The notes under the pieces are model-generated. The model searched no databases. It was not told the origin of the DNA and worked only from the letters and a program-made list of their open reading frames with translations. Positions 55,199-63,747 of a DNA stretch of 64,000 nt are shown here, piece after piece (the stretch's first letter is position 1; every line of letters begins with the position of its first letter). Source of the DNA: Dickeya fangzhongdai. GTDB taxonomy: Bacteria; Pseudomonadota; Gammaproteobacteria; Enterobacterales; Enterobacteriaceae. The stretch is taken from NCBI RefSeq assembly GCF_002812485.1, contig NZ_CP025003.1:372001-436000 (forward strand), in the 5' to 3' direction. The translations under genes and the position numbers were made by a program.

Positions 55199-56107
55199 AT
55201 GGCAGACAACGTTCTGATTCTGGACGGGGGAATGGGGCGTGAACTGGCACGCATCGGCGCGCCTTTTCGCCAGCCGGAGTGGTCGGCGTTGGCGCTGATG
55301 GAGTCGCCGCAGCATGTGCGGCAGGTGCATGACAGCTTTATTGCCGCCGGCGCGCAGGTGATTACCACCAATAGCTACGCCGTGGTGCCTTTCCATATCA
55401 GCGAGGCGGTGTTCAACGCGCGCGGTCAGGCGCTGGCGGCGCTGGCCGGGCAACTGGCCCGTCAGGCGGCGGATGCCGCTGCGCATTCGGTGCGCGTCGC
55501 CGGTTCGCTGCCGCCGGTGCTGGGTTCTTATCGTCCGGATCTGTTCGACGCCGCCGCGGCGACGCCGATTCTGAAAACGCTCATCGACGCCCTGAATCCC
55601 TACGTGGATGTGTGGCTGGCGGAAACCCAGAGTTCGCTGGCGGAGGTGACGCTGGTGCGCGAGCTGCTGGCGAGCGATCCGCGCGAGCTGTGGCTGTCGT
55701 TTACGTTGCAGGATGAACTGGATGCCGACGGCCACGCCCGCCTGCGTTCCGGCGAAACCGTGACGGACGCGGCGCAAACGGCTGCCCGCCTGCACGCCGC
55801 CAATGTGCTGTTTAACTGTAGTCGGCCGGAAGTGATGGCGCCGGCGGTGGCGCAGGCGAGCGTGGTGCTGCAAGCGCAGCCCGCCAATATCGGCGTGGGC
55901 GTGTATGCCAACGCCTTCGAGCCGGAAGATAACCAGCGCGGTGCTAACGAAGGGCTGAGCCGTTTACGTACCGACACGCACCCGGAAGGTTACCTGCAAT
56001 GGGCGCAGGAATGGGTGGCGCAGGGGGCGTCGCTGGTCGGCGGCTGTTGCGGCATCGGCCCGGAGCACATCGCCCGTCTGGCGCAGGCATTTCACCGTCA
56101 GTCCTGA
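55199..56107 (+). CDS. mmuM: Homocysteine S-methyltransferase MmuM
   Basis: The 302-residue zinc enzyme of the Pcv/MHT family has LDGGMGRELARIG at the N-terminus and the zinc-ligand cysteines in VLFNCSRPEVM and GGCCGIGPEHI. It transfers a methyl group from S-methylmethionine (or SAM) to homocysteine, giving methionine. S-methylmethionine is abundant in plants, fitting a plant-associated host. The usual partner permease mmuP is absent; an ABC importer lies downstream instead, after a repeat-bearing gap. Confidence 0.93.
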   Translation: MADNVLILDGGMGRELARIGAPFRQPEWSALALMESPQHVRQVHDSFIAAGAQVITTNSYAVVPFHISEAVFNARGQALAALAGQLARQAADAAAHSVRVAGSLPPVLGSYRPDLFDAAAATPILKTLIDALNPYVDVWLAETQSSLAEVTLVRELLASDPRELWLSFTLQDELDADGHARLRSGETVTDAAQTAARLHAANVLFNCSRPEVMAPAVAQASVVLQAQPANIGVGVYANAFEPEDNQRGANEGLSRLRTDTHPEGYLQWAQEWVAQGASLVGGCCGIGPEHIARLAQAFHRQS

Positions 56108-56133
56108 TGGCGGCGAAAAATATAACGATATGT

Positions 56134-56194
56134 CCCCTAAATAATTCGAGCTACAGGAAAGCCAACGCACCTGCAACTTGAAGTATGACGGGGA
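56134..56194. repeat. Dispersed palindromic repeat fragment (family A)
   Basis: CCCCTAAATAATTCGAGCTA followed by CAGGAAAGCCAACGCACCTG and CAACTTGAAGTATGACGGGG shows the same core as the element at 10284 in inverted orientation. It separates mmuM from the ABC transporter genes. Confidence 0.65.
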
Positions 56195-56245
56195 TAATAA
56201 TCATCCGTATTCATAATGGATGAACACTCACGAAGGGAACACAAC

Positions 56246-57787
56246 ATGAATCGTCGTCATTTTATCAAGAGCGCCTGCGCCCTGTCTGTCGCCGCGGCCG
56301 CTACCGGCTGGCCGTTGAGCGCCGCCTGGGGGGCGGAAGGCGGTGAACAACCGAAAAAGGGCGGTCACCTGATTGTCGGCGTGGACAACGCCTCCAGCAC
56401 CGACCGCCTCGACCCGGCGTTCTGGTTCGAGACTTATATGTACTTCGTGGGTTCCCAACTGTTCAACAACCTGCTGGAACTGGACGAAAAAGGCGAACTG
56501 GCGCCATCGCTGGCCGAATCCTGGGACAGCAAAGACGGCGGCCGCACCTGGGTGCTGCACATCCGCAAAGGCGTGCAGTTCCACGATGGCCGTGCGCTCG
56601 GCGCCAAAGACGTGATCTACTCGCTCAACCATCACCGCGGCGAGAAATCCAGTTCGTCGGTGAAAGGCTATCTGGACCCGGTGATGGCGATGGACGCCAC
56701 CGGCAGTCACGAAGTGACTATCCGCCTGAGTGAGCCGAACGTGGAATTCGTCGCGCTGCTGAGCGACGTGCACTTTGCCATTACCCCGGAAAACGAGAGC
56801 TTCGACAAGGGCATCGGCACCGGCGCCTTTATGCTGGAGAGCTTCCAGCCGGGCGTGCGCACGCTGGTGAAACGTAACCCGAATCACTGGAACAGCGAAC
56901 GCGGCCACGTCGACTCGGTCGAAACGCTGGCGATGAACGACTCCACCGCCCGCGTGGCGGCGCTGGTGAGCGGCTCGGCGCACATCATTAACCGCGTTAA
57001 CCCGCGCATCGTCGGCCGTATCCAGAACATGCCGACCCTGCAACTGCTGCGCTCGCGCGACAGCCAGATTTTCACTTTCCCCGGCCTCGGCAATGTGGCG
57101 CCGTTCAACACCGAAGACGGCCGGCTGGCGCTGAAATACGCCATCGATCGCCAGCAGATCATCGACACCGTGCTGGGCGGCTACGCCAGCGTAGCCAACG
57201 ACAACCCGATTTTCCCGTCCAACCGTTATTTCGCCAAAGACATTCCCCAGCGTCCGTACGATCCGGAAAAAGCCAAATGGCACTGGCAGAAAGCCGGCTT
57301 CAGCGGCCCGCTGACGCTGTCGGTCGCCGATGCCGGTTTCCCCGGCGCGGTGGACGCCGGCCAGCTGTATCAGGCGTCTGCGCAGAAAGCCGGTATTCCG
57401 CTGAATGTGGAGCGCGTGCCGGACGACGCTTTCTGGGACAATGTGTGGATGAAAAAACCGTTCGTCTCCTCCAACTGGTCGGTGCGTCCGACCGCCGATG
57501 CACTGCTGTCGCTGGTGTTCACCAGTCAGGCGCCGTGGAACGAGTCCGCCTGGAAAGACGCCGGCTTCGACCAACTGGTGCAGGCGGCGCGCGGTGAAGT
57601 GAACGAAGAAAAGCGTCGTCAGATCTACCACGACATTCAGGTGATGTTGGTGGACAAGGGCAGCGAAATCATCCCGCTATACGCTGACGCGCTCGATGCC
57701 TGCAGCAATAAGGTGAAAGGGCTGACCGCCATTCCGGGCTTCCCGCTGAGCGGCAACCGCGCGGCGGAAAAAGTGTGGCTGGCCTGA
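56246..57787 (+). CDS. ABC transporter substrate-binding protein (peptide/nickel family 5, Tat-type signal)
   Basis: The start at 56246 follows AAGGGA. MNRRHFIKSACALSVAAAAT is a twin-arginine-like signal (RRHFIK) cleaved near AWGA. The 513-residue protein is a SBP_bac_5 member: SLAESWDSKDGGRTWVLHIR, KGVQFHDGRALGAKDVIYSL and RLALKYAIDRQQIID are typical. It begins an operon with two permeases and a double ATPase. The substrate is not evident; peptides, opines or amino-acid conjugates are all possible. Tat export of such proteins is uncommon but known. Confidence 0.88.
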   Translation: MNRRHFIKSACALSVAAAATGWPLSAAWGAEGGEQPKKGGHLIVGVDNASSTDRLDPAFWFETYMYFVGSQLFNNLLELDEKGELAPSLAESWDSKDGGRTWVLHIRKGVQFHDGRALGAKDVIYSLNHHRGEKSSSSVKGYLDPVMAMDATGSHEVTIRLSEPNVEFVALLSDVHFAITPENESFDKGIGTGAFMLESFQPGVRTLVKRNPNHWNSERGHVDSVETLAMNDSTARVAALVSGSAHIINRVNPRIVGRIQNMPTLQLLRSRDSQIFTFPGLGNVAPFNTEDGRLALKYAIDRQQIIDTVLGGYASVANDNPIFPSNRYFAKDIPQRPYDPEKAKWHWQKAGFSGPLTLSVADAGFPGAVDAGQLYQASAQKAGIPLNVERVPDDAFWDNVWMKKPFVSSNWSVRPTADALLSLVFTSQAPWNESAWKDAGFDQLVQAARGEVNEEKRRQIYHDIQVMLVDKGSEIIPLYADALDACSNKVKGLTAIPGFPLSGNRAAEKVWLA

Positions 57788-57797
57788 GGCGGGTAAC

Positions 57798-58802
57798 GTG
57801 ACGATTCTTCACCGATGGACCGATCTTTACCGATGGACCGAGCGCTACCCGCTGCTGACGCTGATTCTGCGGCGTCTGCTGGCGGGCGTAGCGATGATCG
57901 CGGTGGTATCGGCGCTGATTTTCGCCGGTATCCAACTGTTGCCGGGCAACGCCGCCACCGCCATTCTGGGGCAGACGGCGACGCCGGAAGCGGTGCGGGC
58001 GCTGAACGCCCAACTGGGGTTGGATCAGCCGGCGGTTTCGCGCTATCTCGGCTGGCTGTGGGGCGTGCTGGGCGGCGATTTCGGCCACAGCTTCACCAGC
58101 CGTCAGAGCATTGCGCCGGTGCTGGCCTGGCGGCTGGAAAACACGCTGTTTCTGGCCGGGTGCACGGCGGTGATTGCGGTGCCGCTGGCGCTGCTGATCG
58201 GCTTTCTGTCGGTGCGTTATCAGGGCAGTTGGCTGGACAGGCTACTGAACCTGTTTACCCGCGTCGCGGTGGCGCTGCCGGAGTTTTTCTCCGGCTACCT
58301 GCTGATTCTGATTTTTTCCATCACCCTGTTCTGGCTGCCGAGCAACAGCAGCGTCAACGATGGTATGCCGCTCGGCGCGCATCTGACCGCCATCGCGCTG
58401 CCGTGCCTGACGCTGGTGCTGGCGGTGCTGGGGCACATGAGCAACATGACCCGCGCGGCGTTGATCGGCGCTCAAAACGCGGCCTATGTCGACACGGCGT
58501 TGCTGAAAGGGATGTCGCCTTCCGCTATCCTGCTGCGCCACGTGCTGCCCAACGCCTGGGGGCCGATCATCAACGTTATCGTGCTCAATCTGGCGTATCT
58601 GATGGTGGGGGTAGTGATCGTCGAAAGCGTGTTTGTTTACCCAGGGCTGGGGCAGTACATGGTCGACAGCATCAGCAAGCGCGACATGCCGGTGATTCAG
58701 GGCTGCGCGCTGGTGCTGGCGACGATTTACATCCTGCTTAATCTGCTGGCGGACGTGGTATCGCTGATGGCGAATCCGCGTTTGCGCCATGCCCGGCGGT
58801 AA
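57798..58802 (+). CDS. ABC transporter permease (DppB family)
   Basis: A GTG start at 57798 gives 334 residues with six membrane segments. The first helix is preceded by a short imperfect repeat (LHRWTDLYRWTERYPLLTLI). The permease signature loop that contacts the ATPase is NMTRAALIGAQNAAYVDTAL, KGMSPSAILLRHVLPNAWGP. It follows the binding protein by 10 bases. Confidence 0.9.
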   Translation: MTILHRWTDLYRWTERYPLLTLILRRLLAGVAMIAVVSALIFAGIQLLPGNAATAILGQTATPEAVRALNAQLGLDQPAVSRYLGWLWGVLGGDFGHSFTSRQSIAPVLAWRLENTLFLAGCTAVIAVPLALLIGFLSVRYQGSWLDRLLNLFTRVAVALPEFFSGYLLILIFSITLFWLPSNSSVNDGMPLGAHLTAIALPCLTLVLAVLGHMSNMTRAALIGAQNAAYVDTALLKGMSPSAILLRHVLPNAWGPIINVIVLNLAYLMVGVVIVESVFVYPGLGQYMVDSISKRDMPVIQGCALVLATIYILLNLLADVVSLMANPRLRHARR

Positions 58803-58829
58803 TACCGTCAACCGAATGGATATCTGTAC

Positions 58830-59651
58830 ATGCCTGCTGTGAAACCTTCCGTGGCGTTCGGCCTGCTGGGGCTGGGCCTGTTTATTGGGGTGGCGCTGTT
58901 TGCGCCCTGGATTGCGCCTTACCCGGCCGACAAGGTGGTCGGCGGCGCCTGGCTGGGGCCGATGCCGCAGGTCTGGCTCGGCACCGACAATATCGGGCGC
59001 GATCTGTTCTCCCGTTTAGTCTGGGGTACCCGCACTTCGCTGGCGGTGACCGCGCTGGCGGCCGCATTGGCGTTTGTGCTGGGCGCCGGGCTGGGGTTTC
59101 TGGCCGGGGTGTGCGGCGGCTGGGTCGACCAACTGATTTCCCGCGTTAACGACGTGCTGATGGCGATCCCGACGCTGATTCTGGCGTTGGTGGTATTGGC
59201 GATGCTGCCGAAAAGCACGCTGATCATCATTCTGGTGCTGGGCGTGCTGGAGGCCACCCGCGTGCTGCGCGTTTCGCGTGCGCTGGCGGTGGATATCGCC
59301 ACGCAGGAGTTCATCGAAGCGGCGCGCATGCGCGGCGAGTCGATGGGCTGGATTCTGTGGCGCGAAATTTTGCCGAACGCGCGCAACACGCTGGTGGCGG
59401 AGTTCGCGCTGCGCTTCATCTTCATCCTGCTGTTTCTGTCGGCGCTGTCGTTTCTGGGGCTGGGGATCCAGCCGCCGACCGCCGACTGGGGCGGGCTGGC
59501 GCGCGACAACAAAGACGGCATTCTGTTTGGCGTGTGGGCGGCGCTGGTGCCGGGGGCGGCTATCGCCCTGCTGGCGGTGTCGCTCAATGTGGTGGCCGAC
59601 TGGCTGCTGAGCCGCGATGGGCGTAACTGGCGCGGAGGCCGTCATGAGTGA
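58830..59651 (+). CDS. ABC transporter permease (DppC family)
   Basis: The 273-residue protein has the DppC pattern: WLGTDNIGRDLFSRLVWGTR near the N-terminus, and the coupling loop QEFIEAARMRGESMGWILWR followed by EILPNARNTLVAEFALRF. It pairs with the upstream permease. Its stop overlaps the ATPase start. Confidence 0.9.
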   Translation: MPAVKPSVAFGLLGLGLFIGVALFAPWIAPYPADKVVGGAWLGPMPQVWLGTDNIGRDLFSRLVWGTRTSLAVTALAAALAFVLGAGLGFLAGVCGGWVDQLISRVNDVLMAIPTLILALVVLAMLPKSTLIIILVLGVLEATRVLRVSRALAVDIATQEFIEAARMRGESMGWILWREILPNARNTLVAEFALRFIFILLFLSALSFLGLGIQPPTADWGGLARDNKDGILFGVWAALVPGAAIALLAVSLNVVADWLLSRDGRNWRGGRHE

Positions 59652-61239
59652 GTTGCTGCGGGTTGAACATCTGCGCGTCACGGCGGGCGGTCGGGCGCTG
59701 GTGCAGGACATCAGCTTTACCCTCAATAAAGGCGAAGTGCTGGGGCTGATTGGCGAGTCCGGCGCGGGCAAGTCCACCATCGGCCAGGCGATTCTCGGCC
59801 ACTGCCGTCACGGCATGCGTATCGACAGCGGGCATATCTGGTTTCAGAACGGCGATAACAACAGCGACCTGGCGGCGTTATCGGAGCGGCAGTTACGGCG
59901 GGTGCGCGGCGCGCGCATCGCGTATGTGGCGCAGTCGGCCAGCGCGTCGTTCAACCCGGCGCAGCGCATCGGCGAGCAGGTGATTGAAACGGCGGTACGC
60001 CACGGCGTGCTGTCGCGTCAGCAGGCCATCGCGCGGGCGATCGAACTGTTTGCACAGTTGTCGCTGCCGGAACCGCAGATCTTTTTCCAGCGCTACCCGC
60101 ATCAGGTGTCCGGCGGACAGTTGCAGCGAGCGATGATCGCGATGGCGATGTGCGCCGGCCCCGATCTGATTATTTTTGACGAACCGACCACCGCGCTGGA
60201 CGTCACCACCCAGCTCGGGGTGCTCAACGCCATCGATGATATTATCCGCCTGACCGGCGTGGCCGCGCTGTATATCAGTCACGATCTGGCGGTGGTGGCG
60301 CAAATCAGCCACCGCATCATGGTGCTGCGTCACGGCCGTCAGGTGGAAACCGGCGACACCGCGCCATTGCTGGAAAACCCAGCCGAAGCGTACACCCGCG
60401 CGCTGCTACAGGCGCGCGGCGAGCCGAAAACGCCGCAACCGGCGACCGGCGACGTCCTGCTGGATATCCGCCATCTTGATGCCCGTTACCAGCAACAGCC
60501 GGTATTGCAGGACGTGTCGCTGCAACTGGCGCGCGGACGCACACTGGCGGTGATCGGCGAATCCGGCTCCGGCAAATCGACGCTTGGGCGTACCCTGTGC
60601 GGGCTGCTGGCTCCGGCGGGCGGTGAGATTCGACTGAATGGCGACGCCTTGCCGCCGCGACTGGCGCAGCGCAGTCGCGCCCAGTTGCAAGCTGTCCAGA
60701 TGATTCACCAGCACCCGGATACCGCGCTCAACCCGCGTCTGCCGATCGGCGTGCAGATTGAGCGGGCGATGGTGTGCCTGACCCAACTGGACGCCGCGAC
60801 GCGACGTTCGCGTGTGAACGACCTGCTGCATCAGGTCGGATTGCCGCCGGAGATGGCGCAGCGTTATCCCACCGCGCTGTCCGGCGGTCAAAAACAGCGG
60901 GTATGTATCGCCCGCGCGCTGGCGGCGCAGCCGTCGCTTATCGTCTGCGACGAACCGACATCGGCGTTGGACCCGCTGGTGGCGCGCGACGTGCTCTCGC
61001 TACTGCGCCAGATCCAGCAGGAAACCGGCGTCGCCTACCTGTTCATCACCCACGATTTACACGTGGTGCGGGAAGTGGCCGATACCGTGGCGGTGCTGCG
61101 CCAGGGGCGCATTGTCCGGCAAGGGCCGGTGGCGCAAGCGCTGTCACCGCCGCTGGACGACTACACGCAGCAACTGCTGCTGGCGGTGCCGGAAATGCGC
61201 TGCGGCTGGCTGCGGGAAGTGATGGATAAGGGGCTATGA
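59644..61239 (+). CDS. Fused double-domain ABC ATPase (DppD-DppF type)
   Basis: The 531-residue protein contains two complete nucleotide-binding domains. The first has GESGAGKSTIGQAILGHC and signature SGGQLQRAMIAMAM with FDEPTTALD; the second has GESGSGKSTLGRTLCG and LSGGQKQRVCIARAL with CDEPTSALDP. It therefore supplies both ATPase halves for the heterodimeric permease in one polypeptide, a common variant of peptide importers. The start at 59644 overlaps the permease end by eight bases. Confidence 0.93.
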   Translation: MSELLRVEHLRVTAGGRALVQDISFTLNKGEVLGLIGESGAGKSTIGQAILGHCRHGMRIDSGHIWFQNGDNNSDLAALSERQLRRVRGARIAYVAQSASASFNPAQRIGEQVIETAVRHGVLSRQQAIARAIELFAQLSLPEPQIFFQRYPHQVSGGQLQRAMIAMAMCAGPDLIIFDEPTTALDVTTQLGVLNAIDDIIRLTGVAALYISHDLAVVAQISHRIMVLRHGRQVETGDTAPLLENPAEAYTRALLQARGEPKTPQPATGDVLLDIRHLDARYQQQPVLQDVSLQLARGRTLAVIGESGSGKSTLGRTLCGLLAPAGGEIRLNGDALPPRLAQRSRAQLQAVQMIHQHPDTALNPRLPIGVQIERAMVCLTQLDAATRRSRVNDLLHQVGLPPEMAQRYPTALSGGQKQRVCIARALAAQPSLIVCDEPTSALDPLVARDVLSLLRQIQQETGVAYLFITHDLHVVREVADTVAVLRQGRIVRQGPVAQALSPPLDDYTQQLLLAVPEMRCGWLREVMDKGL

Positions 61240-61351
61240 TTAGCTGTGATTATCAGGTTCTGTTTGCCTTGCGCGCTATATGTTGAAGGATATACTTGGG
61301 GGGATCTTTACATGGACTTTATGATGATCTAAGTGAACAAGGAGTATTTTT

Positions 61352-61830
61352 ATGTCACATCTGATTTATTTAACGCTAGAGGGAAACCAGCAAGGATTAA
61401 TTTCTTCTGGTTGTTCAACCTTTGACTCTATTGGAAATAGATATCAAAGTGGGCATGAGGACCAGATACAAGTATTAGGCTTAAGTCACTCTATAACCAG
61501 AGATGATAATATTGCTCATCATCCTATACAACTAATTAAACCGATAGATAAGTCATCACCATTACTTGGTATGTCTATTACTTCTAATGAGAAACTCACT
61601 GCTAATTTCTTTTTTTATAGAACGACTCTGCTGGGCAATTAGAGATTTTCTATGAGCTGAAGCTAATAGATGCCAGAGTTGTGGATGTATCCTCCTTCTA
61701 TCCTCACTCCATTAATAGTAATGAAACTCTGCCATATGAAGTGATTAGATTGAAGTACAAGTCAATAGAGTGGTCACATAAAACAGCAGGGACGTCAGGG
61801 TATAGTATATGGAATGATGATTGTGAATGA
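61352..61830 (+). pseudogene. hcp: hcp type VI secretion tube protein, frameshifted
   Basis: The first 91 codons read SHLIYLTLEGNQQGLISSGC, then SHSITRDDNIAHHPIQLIKP, which is the Hcp N-terminal two thirds, to FFFYRTT. At about 61626 the frame shifts; one missing base would continue as SAGQLEIFYELKLIDARVVD and end IEWSHKTAGTSGYSIWNDDC E at 61830. The whole would be about 159 residues, the length of secreted Hcp family proteins. Base composition is far more AT-rich than upstream. A sequencing error cannot be excluded, but the next gene is frameshifted too. Confidence 0.8.
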
Positions 61831-61893
61831 TATTTCATGGGCTCAATCCTGATTTTTTATAATTAATAAAGGATTTATATAGAGGGGAAGGGA

Positions 61894-62483
61894 ATGGATA
61901 TCAAAGAAGGCCTATTTACCTTCAATGCTGAGGGTGATGACATTCCTAATAGTCTCTATTTTTCAAGAAAGATCCATTGGCCTGGTAATCTGTCTATTTG
62001 CAAGGACATAGCATCTGGAGTGACGATAGGAAGAGGATTCGAAGAACTCAAACTGAGTCATATTATCACCTGATGAGTGCAGGTATTCCACAAGATAAGG
62101 CAATTATGATCTCAGAAGGAGCAGGAATGCATGGATGTGAAGCATCAGCGTTTGTTATGCAAAACAGAGATAAAGTTGGTGAAATAACGCATTCTCAGCA
62201 AGCTAATCTTTTTAAACTATCATTTTCTATGTATATTACAAGAGCTAAAGGCTTTTATAATAAGTATAAAAACTCTAATGCCGTCTCTTGGGAAGATATG
62301 AATAGCAGAATGAAAGATATATTTATTGACATGATTTATCAAGGTGCGATGAGAGTTAGATATATCTCTTCTTTTGAGAGAAATGATCCTGAAGATGTTA
62401 TTCTGCTTATAAAGAAAACACCCAGTTTGGCTGCTTATGATAAAAGCAGAAAAAGAATCATCTATTTAAAGGAGGGGCAATGA
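61894..62483 (+). pseudogene. Pesticin/T4-lysozyme-type muramidase effector, frameshifted
   Basis: From 61894 the frame reads MDIKEGLFTFNAEGDDIPNS, LYFSRKIHWPGN and SGVTIGRGF, the glutamate and SGVTIGRGYD motifs of pesticin-type lysozyme domains, then stops. The rest continues in another frame as TESYYHLMSAGIPQDKAIMI, SEGAGMHGCEASAFVMQNRD and MIYQGAMRVRYISSFERNDP. One lost base between about 62037 and 62060 explains both parts. It would be a peptidoglycan-cleaving cargo or neighbour effector of the adjacent Hcp. The catalytic Glu and the downstream helical half are separated, so it should be inactive. Confidence 0.75.
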
Positions 62484-62860
62484 AATTTATAATTTTTGTT
62501 GTTTTATTTTTATCATTCTCATCTCAGGCAAAAGACATTCAATCCTGTTATGACAAAAAAGTGACGGCGTATATTCAGAGTTGCATGGAGGCTTTAGCTC
62601 ATGATGAGAATAAAAAATACCATGATGAATATGATAGTTTCATCAAAAGTATTCGTCGTGAAGATTTAGCTAATTATAATGATTTTATTGAATCGACTAA
62701 TAGTGCTAAAGTTTTTTGGGAAAAATATATTGCCAGTGAGTGCCAGGCTGAAGGGTTGTTAAACATCAAAGACTCTCCAGCTTACGCTATCGCTTATAAT
62801 GAGTGCATGATTAAAGCTTACAGAATCAGAGTGACTTTTTATAAAAATTATCCATTCTGA
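62480..62860 (+). CDS. LprI-like periplasmic lysozyme inhibitor / immunity protein
   Basis: The 126-residue protein has a cleavable signal peptide (MKFIIFVVLFLSFSSQA) and a mature part with cysteines in IQSCYDKK, YIQSCMEAL, ASECQAEGLL and AYNECMIKAY. This spacing resembles the LprI-N (DUF1311) lysozyme-inhibitor family. It overlaps the muramidase remnant by four bases, the standard effector-immunity arrangement, and would protect the periplasm from kin attack. It is intact while its effector is broken. Confidence 0.75.
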   Translation: MKFIIFVVLFLSFSSQAKDIQSCYDKKVTAYIQSCMEALAHDENKKYHDEYDSFIKSIRREDLANYNDFIESTNSAKVFWEKYIASECQAEGLLNIKDSPAYAIAYNECMIKAYRIRVTFYKNYPF

Positions 62861-62880
62861 TTTTTTAATGCAATGTATCT

Positions 62881-62943
62881 ATACCCTAAATAATTTGAGT
62901 TGCAGGAAAACCAACGCACCTGTCACTCAAATTGTTTAGGGTC
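62881..62943. repeat. Dispersed palindromic repeat (family A, short form)
   Basis: ACCCTAAATAATTTGAGTTG followed by CAGGAAAACCAACGCACCTG and CACTCAAATTGTTTAGGGTC forms a near-perfect 60-base inverted repeat: CCCTAAA.AATTTGAGT pairs with ACTCAAATT.TTTAGGG. It lies between the immunity gene and the anbu gene and may act as a bidirectional terminator. Confidence 0.7.
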
Positions 62944-62983
62944 GAGGGCAATCTTTGAATACTCCTCGACGACAACGCACACC

Positions 62984-63718
62984 TTATCCCTGCGCCGGAA
63001 ACGGCGGCAGTTGCCGAAAGGTATTCAATAGGCCTTCCGACCAGGCTTTGCGGATGGCGACGAAGTAAGGGTCGCTTTCGGTGATGCGGTGCTGTTCGCT
63101 GGCATCGAAGCTGCCGGTGCGATAAATCATCACGTCCAGCGGCAGGCCGACCGATAGGTTGCTGCGCAGCGTGGAGTCGATGGAAATCAGCGCGCAGCAC
63201 ATCGCCTGTTCCAGCGAGGTGTCCGCCGTCAGTACCCGGTCGATAATCGGTTTGCCGTACTTGCTTTCGCCGATCTGAAAGTAGGGGGTATCGACGGTGG
63301 CTTCGATAAAATTGCCTTCCGGATAGATGTGGAACAGCCGCGGCGTTTCGTCGCCAATCTGACCGCCCAGCAGTAGGTTGCAGCCGAAATTGGTGCTGCT
63401 GCCGTTTTGCTGGGCCTGGCTGTCGCGGTGAATGACCTCGCGCACGGTTTCGCCCACCAGCGTGGCGGCGTCGTACAGCGTGCTGACCTGCATCAGGTTC
63501 GGCGTGTGCTGGTCCTGAATGCGGGCGTTCAGCAGGCTGATGATGCTCTGGGTGGTGGCGAGATTGCCGGCGGACTGTAGCACCAGCACCCGTTCGCCTT
63601 CCTGACGGAACACATGGAGCTTTCTGAAGGTTGCGATGTGGTCGACCCCCGCGTTGGTGCGGGAGTCGGAAGCGAAAACCAGACCGTCAGACAGACGCAT
63701 GGCCACACAGTAGGTCAT
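62984..63718 (-). CDS. Anbu, proteasome-like peptidase
   Basis: The 244-residue protein begins MTYCVAMRLSDGLVFASDSR followed by TNAGVDHIATFRKLHVF, the hallmark of Anbu (ancestral beta subunit, COG3484). The N-terminal Thr after Met removal is the expected nucleophile of this Ntn-hydrolase fold. Further blocks are TNFGCNLLLGGQIGDETPRL and ADTSLEQAMCCALISIDSTL. Anbu operons normally combine this gene with transglutaminase-like, alpha-E and circularly permuted ATP-grasp genes; the upstream gene here fits. The substrate is unknown. Confidence 0.88.
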   Translation of the reverse strand: MTYCVAMRLSDGLVFASDSRTNAGVDHIATFRKLHVFRQEGERVLVLQSAGNLATTQSIISLLNARIQDQHTPNLMQVSTLYDAATLVGETVREVIHRDSQAQQNGSSTNFGCNLLLGGQIGDETPRLFHIYPEGNFIEATVDTPYFQIGESKYGKPIIDRVLTADTSLEQAMCCALISIDSTLRSNLSVGLPLDVMIYRTGSFDASEQHRITESDPYFVAIRKAWSEGLLNTFRQLPPFPAQG

Positions 63719-63747
63719 ACAACACCTTTTGAGTTAAACAGTGCTCA

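Noticed and set aside
61352..61642. Short 96-codon Hcp as a genuine small protein
   Set aside because: The remaining Hcp C-terminus is readable immediately afterwards in another frame, so this is a frameshifted gene rather than a natural short form.
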